The translations under genes and the position numbers were made by a program. Shown piece by piece: positions 1 to 8,893 of a stretch of 64,000 nucleotides of DNA. The DNA comes from Roseimicrobium gellanilyticum. GTDB taxonomy: Bacteria > Verrucomicrobiota > Verrucomicrobiia > Verrucomicrobiales > Verrucomicrobiaceae. Each line of letters begins with the position of its first letter. Position 1 is the first letter of the stretch. Location of the stretch: positions 62,001 to 126,000 of the forward strand of contig NZ_QNRR01000004.1 in the NCBI RefSeq assembly GCF_003315205.1, written 5' to 3'. The notes beneath the pieces were generated by a model, which was not told the DNA's origin, did not search any database, and saw only the letters and a list, made by a program, of their open reading frames with translations.

Positions 1-2
1 TG

Positions 3-506
3 AAGGGCAAGGTGAGCCTGAATGATCACATCGGCCGTGCTGAGACGGAGAAGCTCACTGCCAAGGAAAGCGACTGGGTAGAGGTGGAGACCATTTTCGA
101 CAGCAAGGAACGCACAAAGGCGAGCATCAACCTGCTGCATGTGGCGAAGGGCGATGGCTACTTCGACGACGTGAAACTCTGCGAACTCCTGCCGGTGCAG
201 GATGCTGAGGAGAAGGTACTGGCGGGCAGCGCGAAACGCGGGGAGGACATCTTCTGGAAACATCCCGTGGCTGCCTGCATGAATTGCCATGTGCTCGGCG
301 GAAAGGGCAGCCCGGTCGGACCCGCGCTGGATGGTATCGCCTCGCGCAAAGACGAAGCCTATCTGTGGAAGAGCCTCATCGAGCCAAACGCTGTGCTCGC
401 GGAAGGCTACACCGCCACTCCGGTGTCCCCCATGCCGCCGATGAATCTCATCCTGAAGCCTCAGGAGTTGGAGGACATCAAGGCCTTCATCCTTTCGCTG
501 AAATAA
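3..506 (+). CDS. PVC-type c-type cytochrome / heme-binding protein, C-terminal part (5' end outside window)
   Basis: The reading frame is open to the left edge, so this is the 3' part of a longer gene; the GTG at 12 is probably internal. The first 60 or so residues look beta-rich, like the ligand-binding modules attached to PVC membrane-bound dehydrogenases. A cytochrome c domain follows with heme motif CMNCH, then a PVGPALDGI stretch and a methionine-rich segment (SPMPPMN) that may hold the distal Met ligand. It ends in an IKAFILSLK helix, as is usual for this domain. In the PVC group such domains usually end large periplasmic dehydrogenase-like proteins. The Gfo/Idh/MocA gene starts only 32 bases downstream on the same strand, so the two may be co-transcribed. 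Substrate unknown. Confidence 0.8.
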   Translation, partial: KGKVSLNDHIGRAETEKLTAKESDWVEVETIFDSKERTKASINLLHVAKGDGYFDDVKLCELLPVQDAEEKVLAGSAKRGEDIFWKHPVAACMNCHVLGGKGSPVGPALDGIASRKDEAYLWKSLIEPNAVLAEGYTATPVSPMPPMNLILKPQELEDIKAFILSLK

Positions 507-538
507 TCGGGCTGTCTCCAGCTTTCCTACGCACACGC

Positions 539-1852
539 ATGAACTTGCATCCTTCCCGCCGTTCGTTTCTCTCGCAGATCCTTGCAGCCGGTGTGGCGCC
601 ATGCGTGGTGCCGGCCCATGTGCTGCGCGCGCAGACGGCGCCTTCCAACAAGATCACCCTCGGCGTGCTGGGCACGGGAGCTCAGGGCACGGTGGACATG
701 CGTGCCTTCCTCAATCACGACGACGTGCGGGTGACCGCGCTTTGTGATGTGAACACGCGGAACCTTGAGCGTGCCAAGAACCACGTCAAAGAGCGCTACG
801 GCAGTGCGGATGTGAAGGTCTACAAGGGCTTCCGCGAATTGCATCGCGACAGCTCCATCGATGCGATTCTCATGGCGTTGCCCGTGCACTGGCACAGCAT
901 TCCTGCAACAGATGCGGTGCTACAGGGGAAGCACATCTACCATGAGAAGCCGATGGGCATGTCCCTCGCGGAGTCCATGCATGTGCGTGCTGCCGTGAGG
1001 AAGAAGGGCGTCGTGTTCCAGTTTGGCACGCAGCAGCGGTCGGACCTGAAGTTTCGCTGGGCATGCGAGCTCGTGCGCAATGGTCGCCTCGGAAAGATGA
1101 AGGAGATTCGCGTGGGCGTGCCTGGCGGGAAAAAGGTTGCTGCTTTCGAGGAGCAACCCTTGCCGGACTTCGTGGACTGGGAGCGCTGGGTAGGACCAGC
1201 TCCATTCACCGCCTACAGCGAGAAGAAGCTGCAGCGTGACAATCACGAGAACATCACCAACTTCTCACTGGGCATGATCTCCTGCTGGGGCATCCATCAT
1301 CTGGACATTGCCTCGTGGGGGAATGACACCGACGCCTCGGGTCCCATCCATGTAGAAGGCTCGGGCGAATACCCAGACGGTGGAGGCTGTGATGCGGTAT
1401 TGAGCTGGAAGCTTCGCTATGAATTCGCGAAGGCCGCACCCATCACCTTTGTGAATGAAGGAAGGGAAAGTATCAGTCATGGGACCACCTTCGAAGGTGA
1501 GAATGGCTGGGTGCATGTGAAGCGCGGCGTCATTGCTGCAAGTTCACCAGAGCTGCTGCGCGATCCGGCGAACAAAGCCGGTGCGATGTCCATCAAGCTG
1601 CCTGAGAGCCTTGAGCACACACGGAACTTTGTGGACGCGGTGAAGTCTGGTGGCAGCATGAAACCCATCTGCGACATCGAGACCGCGGTGCGCTCAGACA
1701 CCTTGTGCCAGCTTGCTGCAGTGGCCCTGAAAGCGAAGCGCGCCTTGAAATGGGATCCGGCTGCGGAGAATTTCGGCGAGGACTCGGAAGCGAATGCGTT
1801 GCTCGCAGCCCGGCCCTTCCGTGGTGAGTGGAAGTTGCCAGAGCTGGGGTGA
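539..1852 (+). CDS. Tat-exported Gfo/Idh/MocA family oxidoreductase
   Basis: The product is 437 residues from the ATG at 539; the frame is open further upstream, but this start gives a twin-arginine signal (SRRSFLSQ) followed by a hydrophobic stretch and AQTAPSNK. The mature protein opens with a Rossmann fold (ITLGVLGTGAQG), then the conserved HEKPMG motif of the family and the C-terminal alpha/beta substrate domain. Members oxidise or epimerise sugars or inositols with NAD(P). Periplasmic versions with tightly bound cofactor are common in PVC bacteria and often accompany cytochrome-domain dehydrogenases, as here. The real substrate cannot be read from the sequence. Confidence 0.92.
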   Translation: MNLHPSRRSFLSQILAAGVAPCVVPAHVLRAQTAPSNKITLGVLGTGAQGTVDMRAFLNHDDVRVTALCDVNTRNLERAKNHVKERYGSADVKVYKGFRELHRDSSIDAILMALPVHWHSIPATDAVLQGKHIYHEKPMGMSLAESMHVRAAVRKKGVVFQFGTQQRSDLKFRWACELVRNGRLGKMKEIRVGVPGGKKVAAFEEQPLPDFVDWERWVGPAPFTAYSEKKLQRDNHENITNFSLGMISCWGIHHLDIASWGNDTDASGPIHVEGSGEYPDGGGCDAVLSWKLRYEFAKAAPITFVNEGRESISHGTTFEGENGWVHVKRGVIAASSPELLRDPANKAGAMSIKLPESLEHTRNFVDAVKSGGSMKPICDIETAVRSDTLCQLAAVALKAKRALKWDPAAENFGEDSEANALLAARPFRGEWKLPELG

Positions 1853-1916
1853 GCGCTCTCGGGGGCGCAGTCCTGATTGAGGTTCGAGTTCGCGTGCCTT
1901 TCCACGCGAGCCACGA

Positions 1917-2126
1917 CTATCTCCAGCCTTCGTAGAAGCCGATGTTCAGTCGACCGCCACGTCTTTCCGTCTGTTGTGCCAGCATCACCATGTCCGGATC
2001 GTCGTAGCCGGACTCGATGGGACGTGGGCGTTGTTGAGTGGCGCGCGTGGGATGCTGCGTAGTGGTGCAGTTGGCCAGCGTCATCGTGAGCATGGCGGCC
2101 GCGAGAAGGTAGGAGCAAGCTTTCAT
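1917..2126 (-). CDS. Small predicted lipoprotein of unknown function
   Basis: The ORF encodes 69 residues from the ATG at 2126. A basic N-terminus and hydrophobic core run into the lipobox LANC, so Cys-20 would be the lipidated residue. The mature part is short, polar and Arg/Gln-rich (TRATQQRPRP) and ends in NIGFYEGWR. No family is recognised. It is convergent with the oxidoreductase gene, with about 60 bases between them. An upstream in-frame ATG at 2207 exists, but would bury the signal peptide. The call rests on the well-formed lipoprotein signal alone. Confidence 0.55.
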   Translation of the reverse strand: MKACSYLLAAAMLTMTLANCTTTQHPTRATQQRPRPIESGYDDPDMVMLAQQTERRGGRLNIGFYEGWR

Positions 2127-2273
2127 TGGCTGGGGGATAATGGCTGCTTGATGGGACGAGTGTACCATACAGGACGGTCTCGTCCATGAGACGTGGGTGC
2201 AAATCACGTGCCGCTTTAGCCTGGAAATGAAAGGCCTTTTGCACGATTGCGCGCACGTCCTTCATCCCTGCGG

Positions 2274-2321
2274 AAAAAAGAAAACCGCCCCGCCGGAGCA
2301 AGCTCAACAGCAGGGCGGTTT
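2274..2321 (-). terminator. Rho-independent terminator (minus strand)
   Basis: The 9-bp arms aaaccgccc (2282-2290) and gggcggttt (2313-2321) pair perfectly. Read on the minus strand, the stem is followed by a T-rich run (complement of 2274-2284). It lies about 240 bases beyond the pheT stop, so it ends either a long pheT 3' UTR or a separate small RNA located between the two. Confidence 0.75.
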
Positions 2322-2560
2322 GAGTCCCACGTGTGCCGTCTGGGCAGCTGGCTGCCGTTCCCAAATAGAGCGACAGGGTGGGGGCCCGCTGGCAGGTACG
2401 TCTGCAGTCCAGTTAAGGCGTGGCATAAGCACCAGATGCGCAACCCCCGGTGCTTTCAATTATCGGTTCGGGCCATGTGCGACCCAAAAGACGAGCACTG
2501 CAGGAGAGTGGTTTCCGTTTCCGGAAAAATGGGGTGATGTGAAAAGAGCAGAAAGTCTGT
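2322..2560 (-). ncRNA. Candidate structured small RNA or long pheT 3' UTR
   Basis: No convincing coding sequence fills the 240 bases between the pheT stop and the terminator at 2274-2321. On the minus strand the segment contains complementary tracts typical of a folded RNA: CCCAC and GTGGG about 50 bases apart, enclosing GGCAG and CTGCC separated by four bases. A 6S-like RNA was considered because of the length and terminal terminator, but I cannot align it to a 6S consensus by eye. It could also be only an untranslated 3' tail of pheT. Confidence 0.25.
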
Positions 2561-2562
2561 TG

Positions 2563-4965
2563 TCAGCGAATGGTAGCGGGGAGCGTGCCAACCAGTGCCT
2601 TGAGCACCCGGCTGTGCGCCTCATCCACTTCCTTCGACTCCAATGTTCGATCTGTGGCGCGATAGGTCAAGCTCCAAGCCACTGACTTTTTGTCGCTTGC
2701 AAGCTTCTGTCCTGTCGGATCGGCGAAGACGTCAAACACTTCCGCGCCCGCGAGAAGCGGTTCCTTCTGCGAGGCGAAGAACGCAGCAATCTTGGAGGTG
2801 GGAAGATCCGCCGGCACTTCCAGCGCCACGTCACGCGTAATGCTGGGGTAGCGTTGCAGCTCGGTGAACTTCGCCGTGCCTTGTGCGCCTTGCTGCAGCG
2901 CGCTCAGGGAAAGCTCCGTGACATAAACCGGATGACGGGCATCGAGTTCACGCACGCGTGCAGGATGCACCTGCGCGATCCAGCCGAGGGTCTTGCTGCC
3001 ACGTTTCACTTCGGCAGAGAGCAGCCAGCCTTCCAGCGGCTTGGGCACGAGTTCGATGCTGCTACCTGCGATGCCCGGAATGGTTTCCAGTACGCCACGC
3101 AGGTGGAACACATCCACGGCGGGACTTTCCTGCTGCGCCCAGCTGGAGGCTTCCGCAGGGCCGCTCATGAGAATTGCCACGCGTTCCTCTTCGCGATTGG
3201 TCCCATTCGGATTCATGAGAAACACACGGCCAATCTCGAAGAAACGCAGGCGCTGCAGTCCCTGGCGGATATTCAGCGCGGTGGTGGCGAGCAATCCGGG
3301 TACGAGACTGGGGCGCAGCGTGGTGTGATCTTCGCTGAGCGCATTGCGCACGGCCACGGACTTTTCCGGCGTGACTGGCTGGCCGAGCACATCCTTGAGT
3401 TGAGACGTGGAGATCAGGCGCAGGGTTTGCGCTTCGTAGAAGCCACGCTCCACCAATGCTTGACGCAGCGTCATGGTGAAGTCGTAGGTGCGATCCGTGG
3501 CCTGGGCAGGAGAGAAGGCGCCGGCGGCACGGCTGGGCACGCGGTCCAGCCCCACGACACGCGCGACTTCCTCCACGAGATCGATGGAGCGCTGCAGGTC
3601 GAGGCGATGCGACGGGATCTGCCACTTCGAGGAGTCACGTCCCTTCGCGCCCAGCAGCTGCAGGCCCAGAGAGGAGAGCACCTTGTGCATCTCATACCGG
3701 TCCAGATCCGGAATGCCGATGAGAGCCTTCGCCTTCAGTTCGTCGAACACGATGTCCTTCACCAGCACGGGCGCCTTGCCTGCGACGATCACTTCTTCGT
3801 CCGCTTTGCCGCCTGCGATCTCGACGATCAACTTCGTGGCGAGTGCGGAAGCTTCCAGCACACCCTGGGGATCCACGCCGCGCTCGAAGCGGTAGCTGGA
3901 GTCGCTGCTCAGGATGAGGCGGCGCGAGGTGCGGCGCACCTGGCTGGGGGTGAAGTAAGCGGACTCCAGCAGGATGTTCGCGGTCGTTTCCGTCACGCTC
4001 GTGGCGTTGCCACCCATCACACCAGCGATGGCTACCGCGCAGGCCTTGTCCGCGATCACGAGGTCATCTGTATTCAGCGTGTAGCTGTTGCCATCCAGCG
4101 CTACCAGACTCTCACCTTCGGAAGCGTGGCGCACGATGATGCCGCCCTCCAGCTTGTCCATGTCGAAGGCATGCAGCGGCTGGCCCACTTCGAGCAGCAC
4201 GTAGTTGGTGATGTCCACCACGTTGTTGATGGGGCGCAGGCCCACGCTCTCCAGGCGGCGGCGCAGCCACTCGGGGCTGGGACCCACCTTCACGCCACGG
4301 ATGTAGCGGGCGGTGTAGTAGGGGCACGCATCCGGAGCATCAAGACGTACCTGGCTCTTCGAAGCTTTTTCCTGCTCAGGCAGTTCGGGTGCCGGTGCGG
4401 ACTTCAGTGCCTTGCCAGTGAGGGCTGCGAGTTCACGCGCGAGTCCGGAATGGCTGAGCAAGTCCGAGCGGTTTGGCGTGATCTCCAGATCGAACACCAC
4501 ATCCGGCGGTACGATTTCCTTGAAGAGGCTGCCCACTTTCAGGGCAGGATCCAGAATGAGCAGGCCGCTGTGGTCTTCGCCAATGCCGAGTTCGCGACCG
4601 CTGCACATCATGCCGTTGGACTGCACATCGCGGAGCTTGCCCTCCTTGATTTCGATGCCTCCCGGCAGCTTCGCACCGGGGAGGGCGAGGGGGACCTTGT
4701 CTCCCACCTTGTAGTTCTTCGCGCCACAGACGATCTGCCGCTTGGTGCCACTGCCGTCATCCACTTGGGCTACGCTGAGACGGTCGGCATTCGGGTGTTG
4801 CACCGACTCCAGGATCTGCGCCACCACGATCTTGTCCGTGTCCACCCCTCGCACTTCAATGCCTTCCACTTCAATGCCGGCAAAGGTCAGCAGATCGCGC
4901 AGCGATTCCACGGACGCATCGGCCAGGTCGAGGTGCGTCTTGAGCCAGGAGAGGGAGACTTTCAT
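2563..4965 (-). CDS. pheT: Phenylalanyl-tRNA synthetase beta subunit
   Basis: The product is 800 residues, the normal length for bacterial PheT, and starts at the ATG at 4965 (MKVSLSWLKTHLDL, the family N-terminus); the longer open frame to 5187 is untranslated leader. Order of domains: B1 core and tRNA-binding OB fold (about residues 40-150), B3/B4 editing domain (about 210-390, with the PLHAFDMDKL segment), B5 domain, the catalytic-like core, and a C-terminal FDX-ACB domain (RYPSITRDVALEV near 715). The enzyme works as an alpha2-beta2 tetramer charging tRNA-Phe in the cytoplasm. Its partner pheS lies 6.9 kb away on the same strand (11847-12863) rather than adjacent, so the two subunits must be co-ordinated from separate transcription units. 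Confidence 0.98.
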   Translation of the reverse strand: MKVSLSWLKTHLDLADASVESLRDLLTFAGIEVEGIEVRGVDTDKIVVAQILESVQHPNADRLSVAQVDDGSGTKRQIVCGAKNYKVGDKVPLALPGAKLPGGIEIKEGKLRDVQSNGMMCSGRELGIGEDHSGLLILDPALKVGSLFKEIVPPDVVFDLEITPNRSDLLSHSGLARELAALTGKALKSAPAPELPEQEKASKSQVRLDAPDACPYYTARYIRGVKVGPSPEWLRRRLESVGLRPINNVVDITNYVLLEVGQPLHAFDMDKLEGGIIVRHASEGESLVALDGNSYTLNTDDLVIADKACAVAIAGVMGGNATSVTETTANILLESAYFTPSQVRRTSRRLILSSDSSYRFERGVDPQGVLEASALATKLIVEIAGGKADEEVIVAGKAPVLVKDIVFDELKAKALIGIPDLDRYEMHKVLSSLGLQLLGAKGRDSSKWQIPSHRLDLQRSIDLVEEVARVVGLDRVPSRAAGAFSPAQATDRTYDFTMTLRQALVERGFYEAQTLRLISTSQLKDVLGQPVTPEKSVAVRNALSEDHTTLRPSLVPGLLATTALNIRQGLQRLRFFEIGRVFLMNPNGTNREEERVAILMSGPAEASSWAQQESPAVDVFHLRGVLETIPGIAGSSIELVPKPLEGWLLSAEVKRGSKTLGWIAQVHPARVRELDARHPVYVTELSLSALQQGAQGTAKFTELQRYPSITRDVALEVPADLPTSKIAAFFASQKEPLLAGAEVFDVFADPTGQKLASDKKSVAWSLTYRATDRTLESKEVDEAHSRVLKALVGTLPATIR

Positions 4966-5189
4966 GAACGGGGAGAATCCAGAGTTGCGTCCCCAAATCG
5001 GGGGCGGGATCTCCGCGTCCAATTCTGGGGGGAAGATAGGTACGGAAGGCGGGGCTTTGGGCAAGGGGAAAAGCAATTCGCCGGGAGCAACCGGGTGGGG
5101 CGAGTGAGCCGGCCTTGACCTGTGCAACAAAGGTTTCACAATGACCCACCGGTGGGCGCATCGCAGAAATCCGCCGCTGCTCTTCAATC

Positions 5190-6074
5190 ATGACCGGTCT
5201 CACTTCCACCCGCGATCAGGCACCGCGAGGCTCTCTCAAGGTGCATGGAGTTCCCTGGCTCCGGATGAAAGTGGGTATCAGTCTCCTGTTGGTGGCGCAC
5301 TTCGCCACCATGCTGCTGATGGTGGGCACCACGGAAGGGGGGCGCTATACGGCCCCGCCGCTGCTGCAAAAGGCCGCCGTCCCCGCGATGCCGTACGTGC
5401 GCTTCCTCGGAGTGAACAGCGGCTACCGTTTCTTTGCACCGGATCCCGGACCTGCCACCTTGATCTGGGCAAGGATCGAGCGAGTCGATGGCAGCTCCGA
5501 ATGGGTGGAGTATCCCTCAAGAACACGCCAGGCCTGGACGATGGCCTACCAGCGGGAACTTTATCCTGCCATGTTGCTGGGAGCTCAGGTGGCGCCATCA
5601 GATCTGGTGGTGGCGCCGGGACGTCCCCGCGTCACGGAGTTGGGCATTACCTATGCCATGGCCTTCGTGAGGCGGCTCGCCCGTCTCCATGGGAGCGCGG
5701 ACAACCGGGTGGCCAAGGTGGAGCTTTTCTCCGTGTCCCACGCCATCCGTACACCGCAGCAGGTGCGCAGCGGGTGGGATGCGGAGGACTTGCGTCTCTA
5801 CTTCCCCGTAAGCCTGGGCGCTTTTTCACCGGAGGGCGTGCCTCTGGACGGCGTGGTCCGCATGGGGCATGAGCGACCGGGCATTCTGGAGGTGGCAGAG
5901 CGTATGCTGCGTGAGAGCAGTGCCAGCGGTTCCGTCACGCAGCAGGCTCCCGATATGCCGGGTGCCCTCCGACGTCTGCTGCGGGAGCACCCGGAACTGA
6001 ATGCTCCCGGCGACGAACGTCCCCTGCAGGAGCGCATTGGCACGGCGGTGATGAGCCGCGATGTCCAGCACTGA
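5190..6074 (+). CDS. Hypothetical protein paired with an HTTM-domain protein
   Basis: The product is 294 residues with one hydrophobic segment near residues 28-46 (a signal anchor), then a polar domain. Its centre contains SGYRFFAPDPGPATLIWARI, a segment resembling the small proteins often encoded beside HTTM (vitamin-K-gamma-carboxylase-like) genes in PVC and myxobacterial genomes. The HTTM gene starts 35 bases downstream on the same strand, so the two probably form an operon. The gene is divergent from pheT, with a shared 224-base intergenic region. The biochemical role is unknown. Confidence 0.75.
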   Translation: MTGLTSTRDQAPRGSLKVHGVPWLRMKVGISLLLVAHFATMLLMVGTTEGGRYTAPPLLQKAAVPAMPYVRFLGVNSGYRFFAPDPGPATLIWARIERVDGSSEWVEYPSRTRQAWTMAYQRELYPAMLLGAQVAPSDLVVAPGRPRVTELGITYAMAFVRRLARLHGSADNRVAKVELFSVSHAIRTPQQVRSGWDAEDLRLYFPVSLGAFSPEGVPLDGVVRMGHERPGILEVAERMLRESSASGSVTQQAPDMPGALRRLLREHPELNAPGDERPLQERIGTAVMSRDVQH

Positions 6075-6109
6075 CCGCGAGCGCCAGATAGATCATGAGA
6101 TGACCTGAG

Positions 6110-7213
6110 ATGAGCAATACCACCAACCAAGCGACATCCTCCCGTGTGTGGTGGCGTGACCTCTGGCATGCCTGGGATGCGTTCTGGTTTTCCGTGGCAC
6201 ATCCTGCTCCGCTGGCCCTGGTACGCATCCTCACCGCCGGTGTCCTGCTGTGGATTCACGCGGTGACGTGGACCCAGATCTCCGCTGTGGTGGGAGGCAC
6301 TGCCTGGCTGGATCATCAGGCGGTGAATGAAGTGCGTCTGCTGGCGGAGGGAACCCACATGCGGGACTACCGCGATCCCGCTGGCCCTCTTGTGCCGCTT
6401 TCCGGCCCCCCACTGGATGATGCAGGAAATCTCAAGCGGGACGCCGCGGGCAATCCCGTGGCGCCGGTGAATCGGTGGTGGGGCACTTTCTCCCTCTGGC
6501 ACCTGTTGCCGGAGTCTTCGCTCACGATCACTGTAGTGCAGGTGGGTTTGATGCTCGCGGCCACCTGCGCACTGTTGGGCTTTGGCACGCGATGGGCGCT
6601 ACTTCTCACCTGGCTGGGTCATGTCAGCTATGTCCAGCGTGGCATGGTCATCTACTCGGGCATGGATGCGATTCTGCTGCTCCTGCTCCTCTACCTCAGT
6701 GTGGGATCGGCAGGCACCGTGTGCTCTGTGGATGCCTGGTTGCAGTCCCGGCGAAAGGGCTCATCCGGAATCGCCGTCCCCAGCGTTTCCGCCAATATCG
6801 CCCTTCGTCTGATTCAGGTGCATCTCTGCCTCATCTACTTCTGTGCCGGTGCGGCGAAGCTGCAGGGGCCGACGTGGTGGAATGGCACTGCGGTGTATCT
6901 GCTCATGATGAGTCCTGAGTACGGCGGTGTGCCAGTGGAGTGGATGGCCCGGCACGAGACGTGGTGGCAGTTCATCTCCCTGACCGGCGGTGCTTTCACG
7001 GTGGGATTTGAGTTGAGCTTCGCCTTCCTCGTATGGCACCCGCGTCTGCGTCCGGTGATGCTGATGGCGGGCCTGTTCCTCCATGCCATGCTGGCCGCCA
7101 TCAGCGGGCTCGGTGCTTTCCAAATGACGATGGCTGCTGCGTTGATGGCGTTTGTCCCGGCTGAGATCGCGGGGCGGATGTTGCGGCAGCCCGTTTCCGT
7201 CGCACGCGGGTGA
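6110..7213 (+). CDS. HTTM domain (VKGC-like) integral membrane protein
   Basis: The product is 367 residues with several transmembrane helices spread through the protein. It begins with a PLALVRILTAGVLLW helix typical of the HTTM family, and the middle contains LRLIQVHLCLIYFCAGAAKL, the signature helix in which the His and the GAAKL turn are conserved. The family is homologous to the membrane part of vitamin-K-dependent gamma-carboxylase, but most bacterial members have no proven reaction. It is translated just after its 294-residue partner. It lacks the C-terminal lumenal domain of true carboxylases, so a carboxylase activity should not be assumed. Confidence 0.85.
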   Translation: MSNTTNQATSSRVWWRDLWHAWDAFWFSVAHPAPLALVRILTAGVLLWIHAVTWTQISAVVGGTAWLDHQAVNEVRLLAEGTHMRDYRDPAGPLVPLSGPPLDDAGNLKRDAAGNPVAPVNRWWGTFSLWHLLPESSLTITVVQVGLMLAATCALLGFGTRWALLLTWLGHVSYVQRGMVIYSGMDAILLLLLLYLSVGSAGTVCSVDAWLQSRRKGSSGIAVPSVSANIALRLIQVHLCLIYFCAGAAKLQGPTWWNGTAVYLLMMSPEYGGVPVEWMARHETWWQFISLTGGAFTVGFELSFAFLVWHPRLRPVMLMAGLFLHAMLAAISGLGAFQMTMAAALMAFVPAEIAGRMLRQPVSVARG

Positions 7214-7255
7214 CGTGAGGTGACGCCTGCACTTTTGTCGGGCTCACCTGTTGTC

Positions 7256-7284
7256 TTGACAAACAACTTGCCTGGTGTTGCAAT
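7256..7284 (+). promoter_or_regulatory. Sigma-70-type promoter of the autotransporter gene
   Basis: A perfect -35 TTGACA (7256-7261) is followed after 17 bases by TGCAAT (7279-7284), a 4/6 match to the -10 consensus. The predicted start near 7291 leaves a leader of only about 16 bases before the ATG at 7307. The leader shows no clear Shine-Dalgarno sequence. Confidence 0.5.
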
Positions 7285-7306
7285 CTGCCCGATTCCTTTT
7301 CTTACC

Positions 7307-8836
7307 ATGAAGACGCCCACCATCATGAAGGCTGGAGTGCTCGCTCTCATTTTCCTCGCTTCAGGCGGGACCATTGCCACCAGTCACGCGCAGGGTTTTC
7401 AGGGTGGTTTCAACTTTGGTGGCGGCGGAGGATTTCAGGGTGGCTTTCAAGGAGGCGGTTTCAACTTCGGTGGCGGATTCCAAGGTGGCTTCCAGCAGTT
7501 CGGTGGTGGTGGTGGATTTCAGGGAGGTGGCAGTTTCAATTTCGGAGGCCAGGGCGGCTTTCAAGGCTTCCAGCAATTCGGTGGACAGAGCGGATTTCAG
7601 GGGGGCTTCAATCAGTTTGGTGGAGGTGCGGCTCAACCGTTCAGCGGCACGGCCAATGCAAGTTTCGCCGCAGGCAGCGTGGGAGGGCAGCCTGGGTTTC
7701 TCATCGTCACCACTGGCAATGCACGGGTGCTTGCGATTGATGCCGCAGCCATCGCCTCCTGTGTGGTGTCCGGTCTGCCGGTGGCGCTTTCCCAGCGGGA
7801 ACTCCTGCTCCACTCTGTGCGCGCAAGCACGCGGGATGTGAATGGACGGCTCTTCCGTATGCGCGCGGGCTGGGACCCCGGCTCTGAAAAGATGGCTGTA
7901 TCGCAGTCTCCTGCGCCCATGAGTGGCAAGGGAAAGGTGGTGGTGCAGCCGCAGTCCATGCAGATGAGCTCGGATGATGGCGCTTTCACCCTCTTTGCCA
8001 GCGGAGGATTTGCCTCCGCAGATGTGGATTGGCGTGGGCTCGCAAGCGGATTCGAGGCGGAAAGCTGGAGCGGCACTTTGGGAGCAGAGAGGCGTCTCGC
8101 GGAGGACCTCGTTCTCGGGCTCGCAGGTACCTACCTTCAGACCGATGGTGATTTTGACAGTCGTGGCGCTGTGGATCTTGATGGCTTTGCCATCTCCGCG
8201 TACCTCTCATGGACGCCGGGGAATTTCTACGTCGATACGCTGTATAGCTTCGGCAGTTTTGAAGAGGACATCCACCGTCGCACTGGCTTGGGCACGACCG
8301 CCACAGCTGAGCCGGATAGCGAGAATCATTCCGTGGAGTTCAACGCAGGATACAACTTCCGTCTTGGGGCTCTCCAAACCGGTCCTTTCATCGGACTGGA
8401 CTACCGGAACGGTGAGCTCGATGGCTATGCCGAACAAAGCGCGGGGCGGGGGAGTCTGGCCTATGAGGATCAGAAGTATGATTCCCTGGTGACCCGTGTG
8501 GGCTGGCAGGCCTCCTATAGAATTGAAACCGGATTCGGAGCAATCACTCCGCAGATCCGCGCTGCATGGGAACGTGAGAATCTGAATGCGAATGAGTTTG
8601 TGAAGGTTTCACTTACCAGCTCCCCCTATCGCTGGCTTTCGGGCGGAGGTGAGACTCCGGATTATGAAGTGCAGGCACGCACAGCCCGGCCGGATGAAGA
8701 CTATCTGAATGTAGGAGGCGGGCTGCTCATTGAAGTGGGAAGCAATTTCTTCATCATCCTGGACTACGAAGGTCATGTGTTGCGGGGCAATGAGGAGGAG
8801 CACTTTGCCTCCATCATCGCATCTCTGAAGTTCTGA
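7307..8836 (+). CDS. Autotransporter-like outer-membrane protein with Phe/Gly/Gln-rich passenger repeats
   Basis: The product is 509 residues from the ATG at 7307 (a second ATG at 7325 is possible). A signal peptide ends at SHA-QG. Residues about 31-115 are a low-complexity passenger built of GFQGG, FNFGGG and QQFGG units. A short spacer domain (about 120-230) follows, and then a C-terminal region of about 270 residues with alternating amphipathic strands (SADVDWRGLASGFEAESWSG onward) ending in IIASLKF. The terminal Phe is the usual recognition signal for beta-barrel insertion, so the protein should sit in the outer membrane with the repeat segment outside or in the pore. The barrel resembles the autotransporter beta-domain. 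It has its own promoter. Function of the passenger is unknown. Confidence 0.82.
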   Translation: MKTPTIMKAGVLALIFLASGGTIATSHAQGFQGGFNFGGGGGFQGGFQGGGFNFGGGFQGGFQQFGGGGGFQGGGSFNFGGQGGFQGFQQFGGQSGFQGGFNQFGGGAAQPFSGTANASFAAGSVGGQPGFLIVTTGNARVLAIDAAAIASCVVSGLPVALSQRELLLHSVRASTRDVNGRLFRMRAGWDPGSEKMAVSQSPAPMSGKGKVVVQPQSMQMSSDDGAFTLFASGGFASADVDWRGLASGFEAESWSGTLGAERRLAEDLVLGLAGTYLQTDGDFDSRGAVDLDGFAISAYLSWTPGNFYVDTLYSFGSFEEDIHRRTGLGTTATAEPDSENHSVEFNAGYNFRLGALQTGPFIGLDYRNGELDGYAEQSAGRGSLAYEDQKYDSLVTRVGWQASYRIETGFGAITPQIRAAWERENLNANEFVKVSLTSSPYRWLSGGGETPDYEVQARTARPDEDYLNVGGGLLIEVGSNFFIILDYEGHVLRGNEEEHFASIIASLKF

Positions 8837-8893
8837 AACCGCACTTCACCAGAGCCGTTGCGAAACTGACTGGCTTGTCGTAGATGAGTCCGC

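Noticed and set aside
2322-2560. tRNA or SRP RNA in the gap after pheT
   Set aside because: No T-loop GTTCRA pattern, no CCA end, and no GGAAGGGAGCA-like SRP core on either strand.
2854-5118. A 754-codon open frame on the plus strand opposite pheT
   Set aside because: It lies wholly antisense to a perfect pheT, has the composition of a reverse-complemented coding sequence and no recognisable domain; high G+C makes such long antisense frames common.
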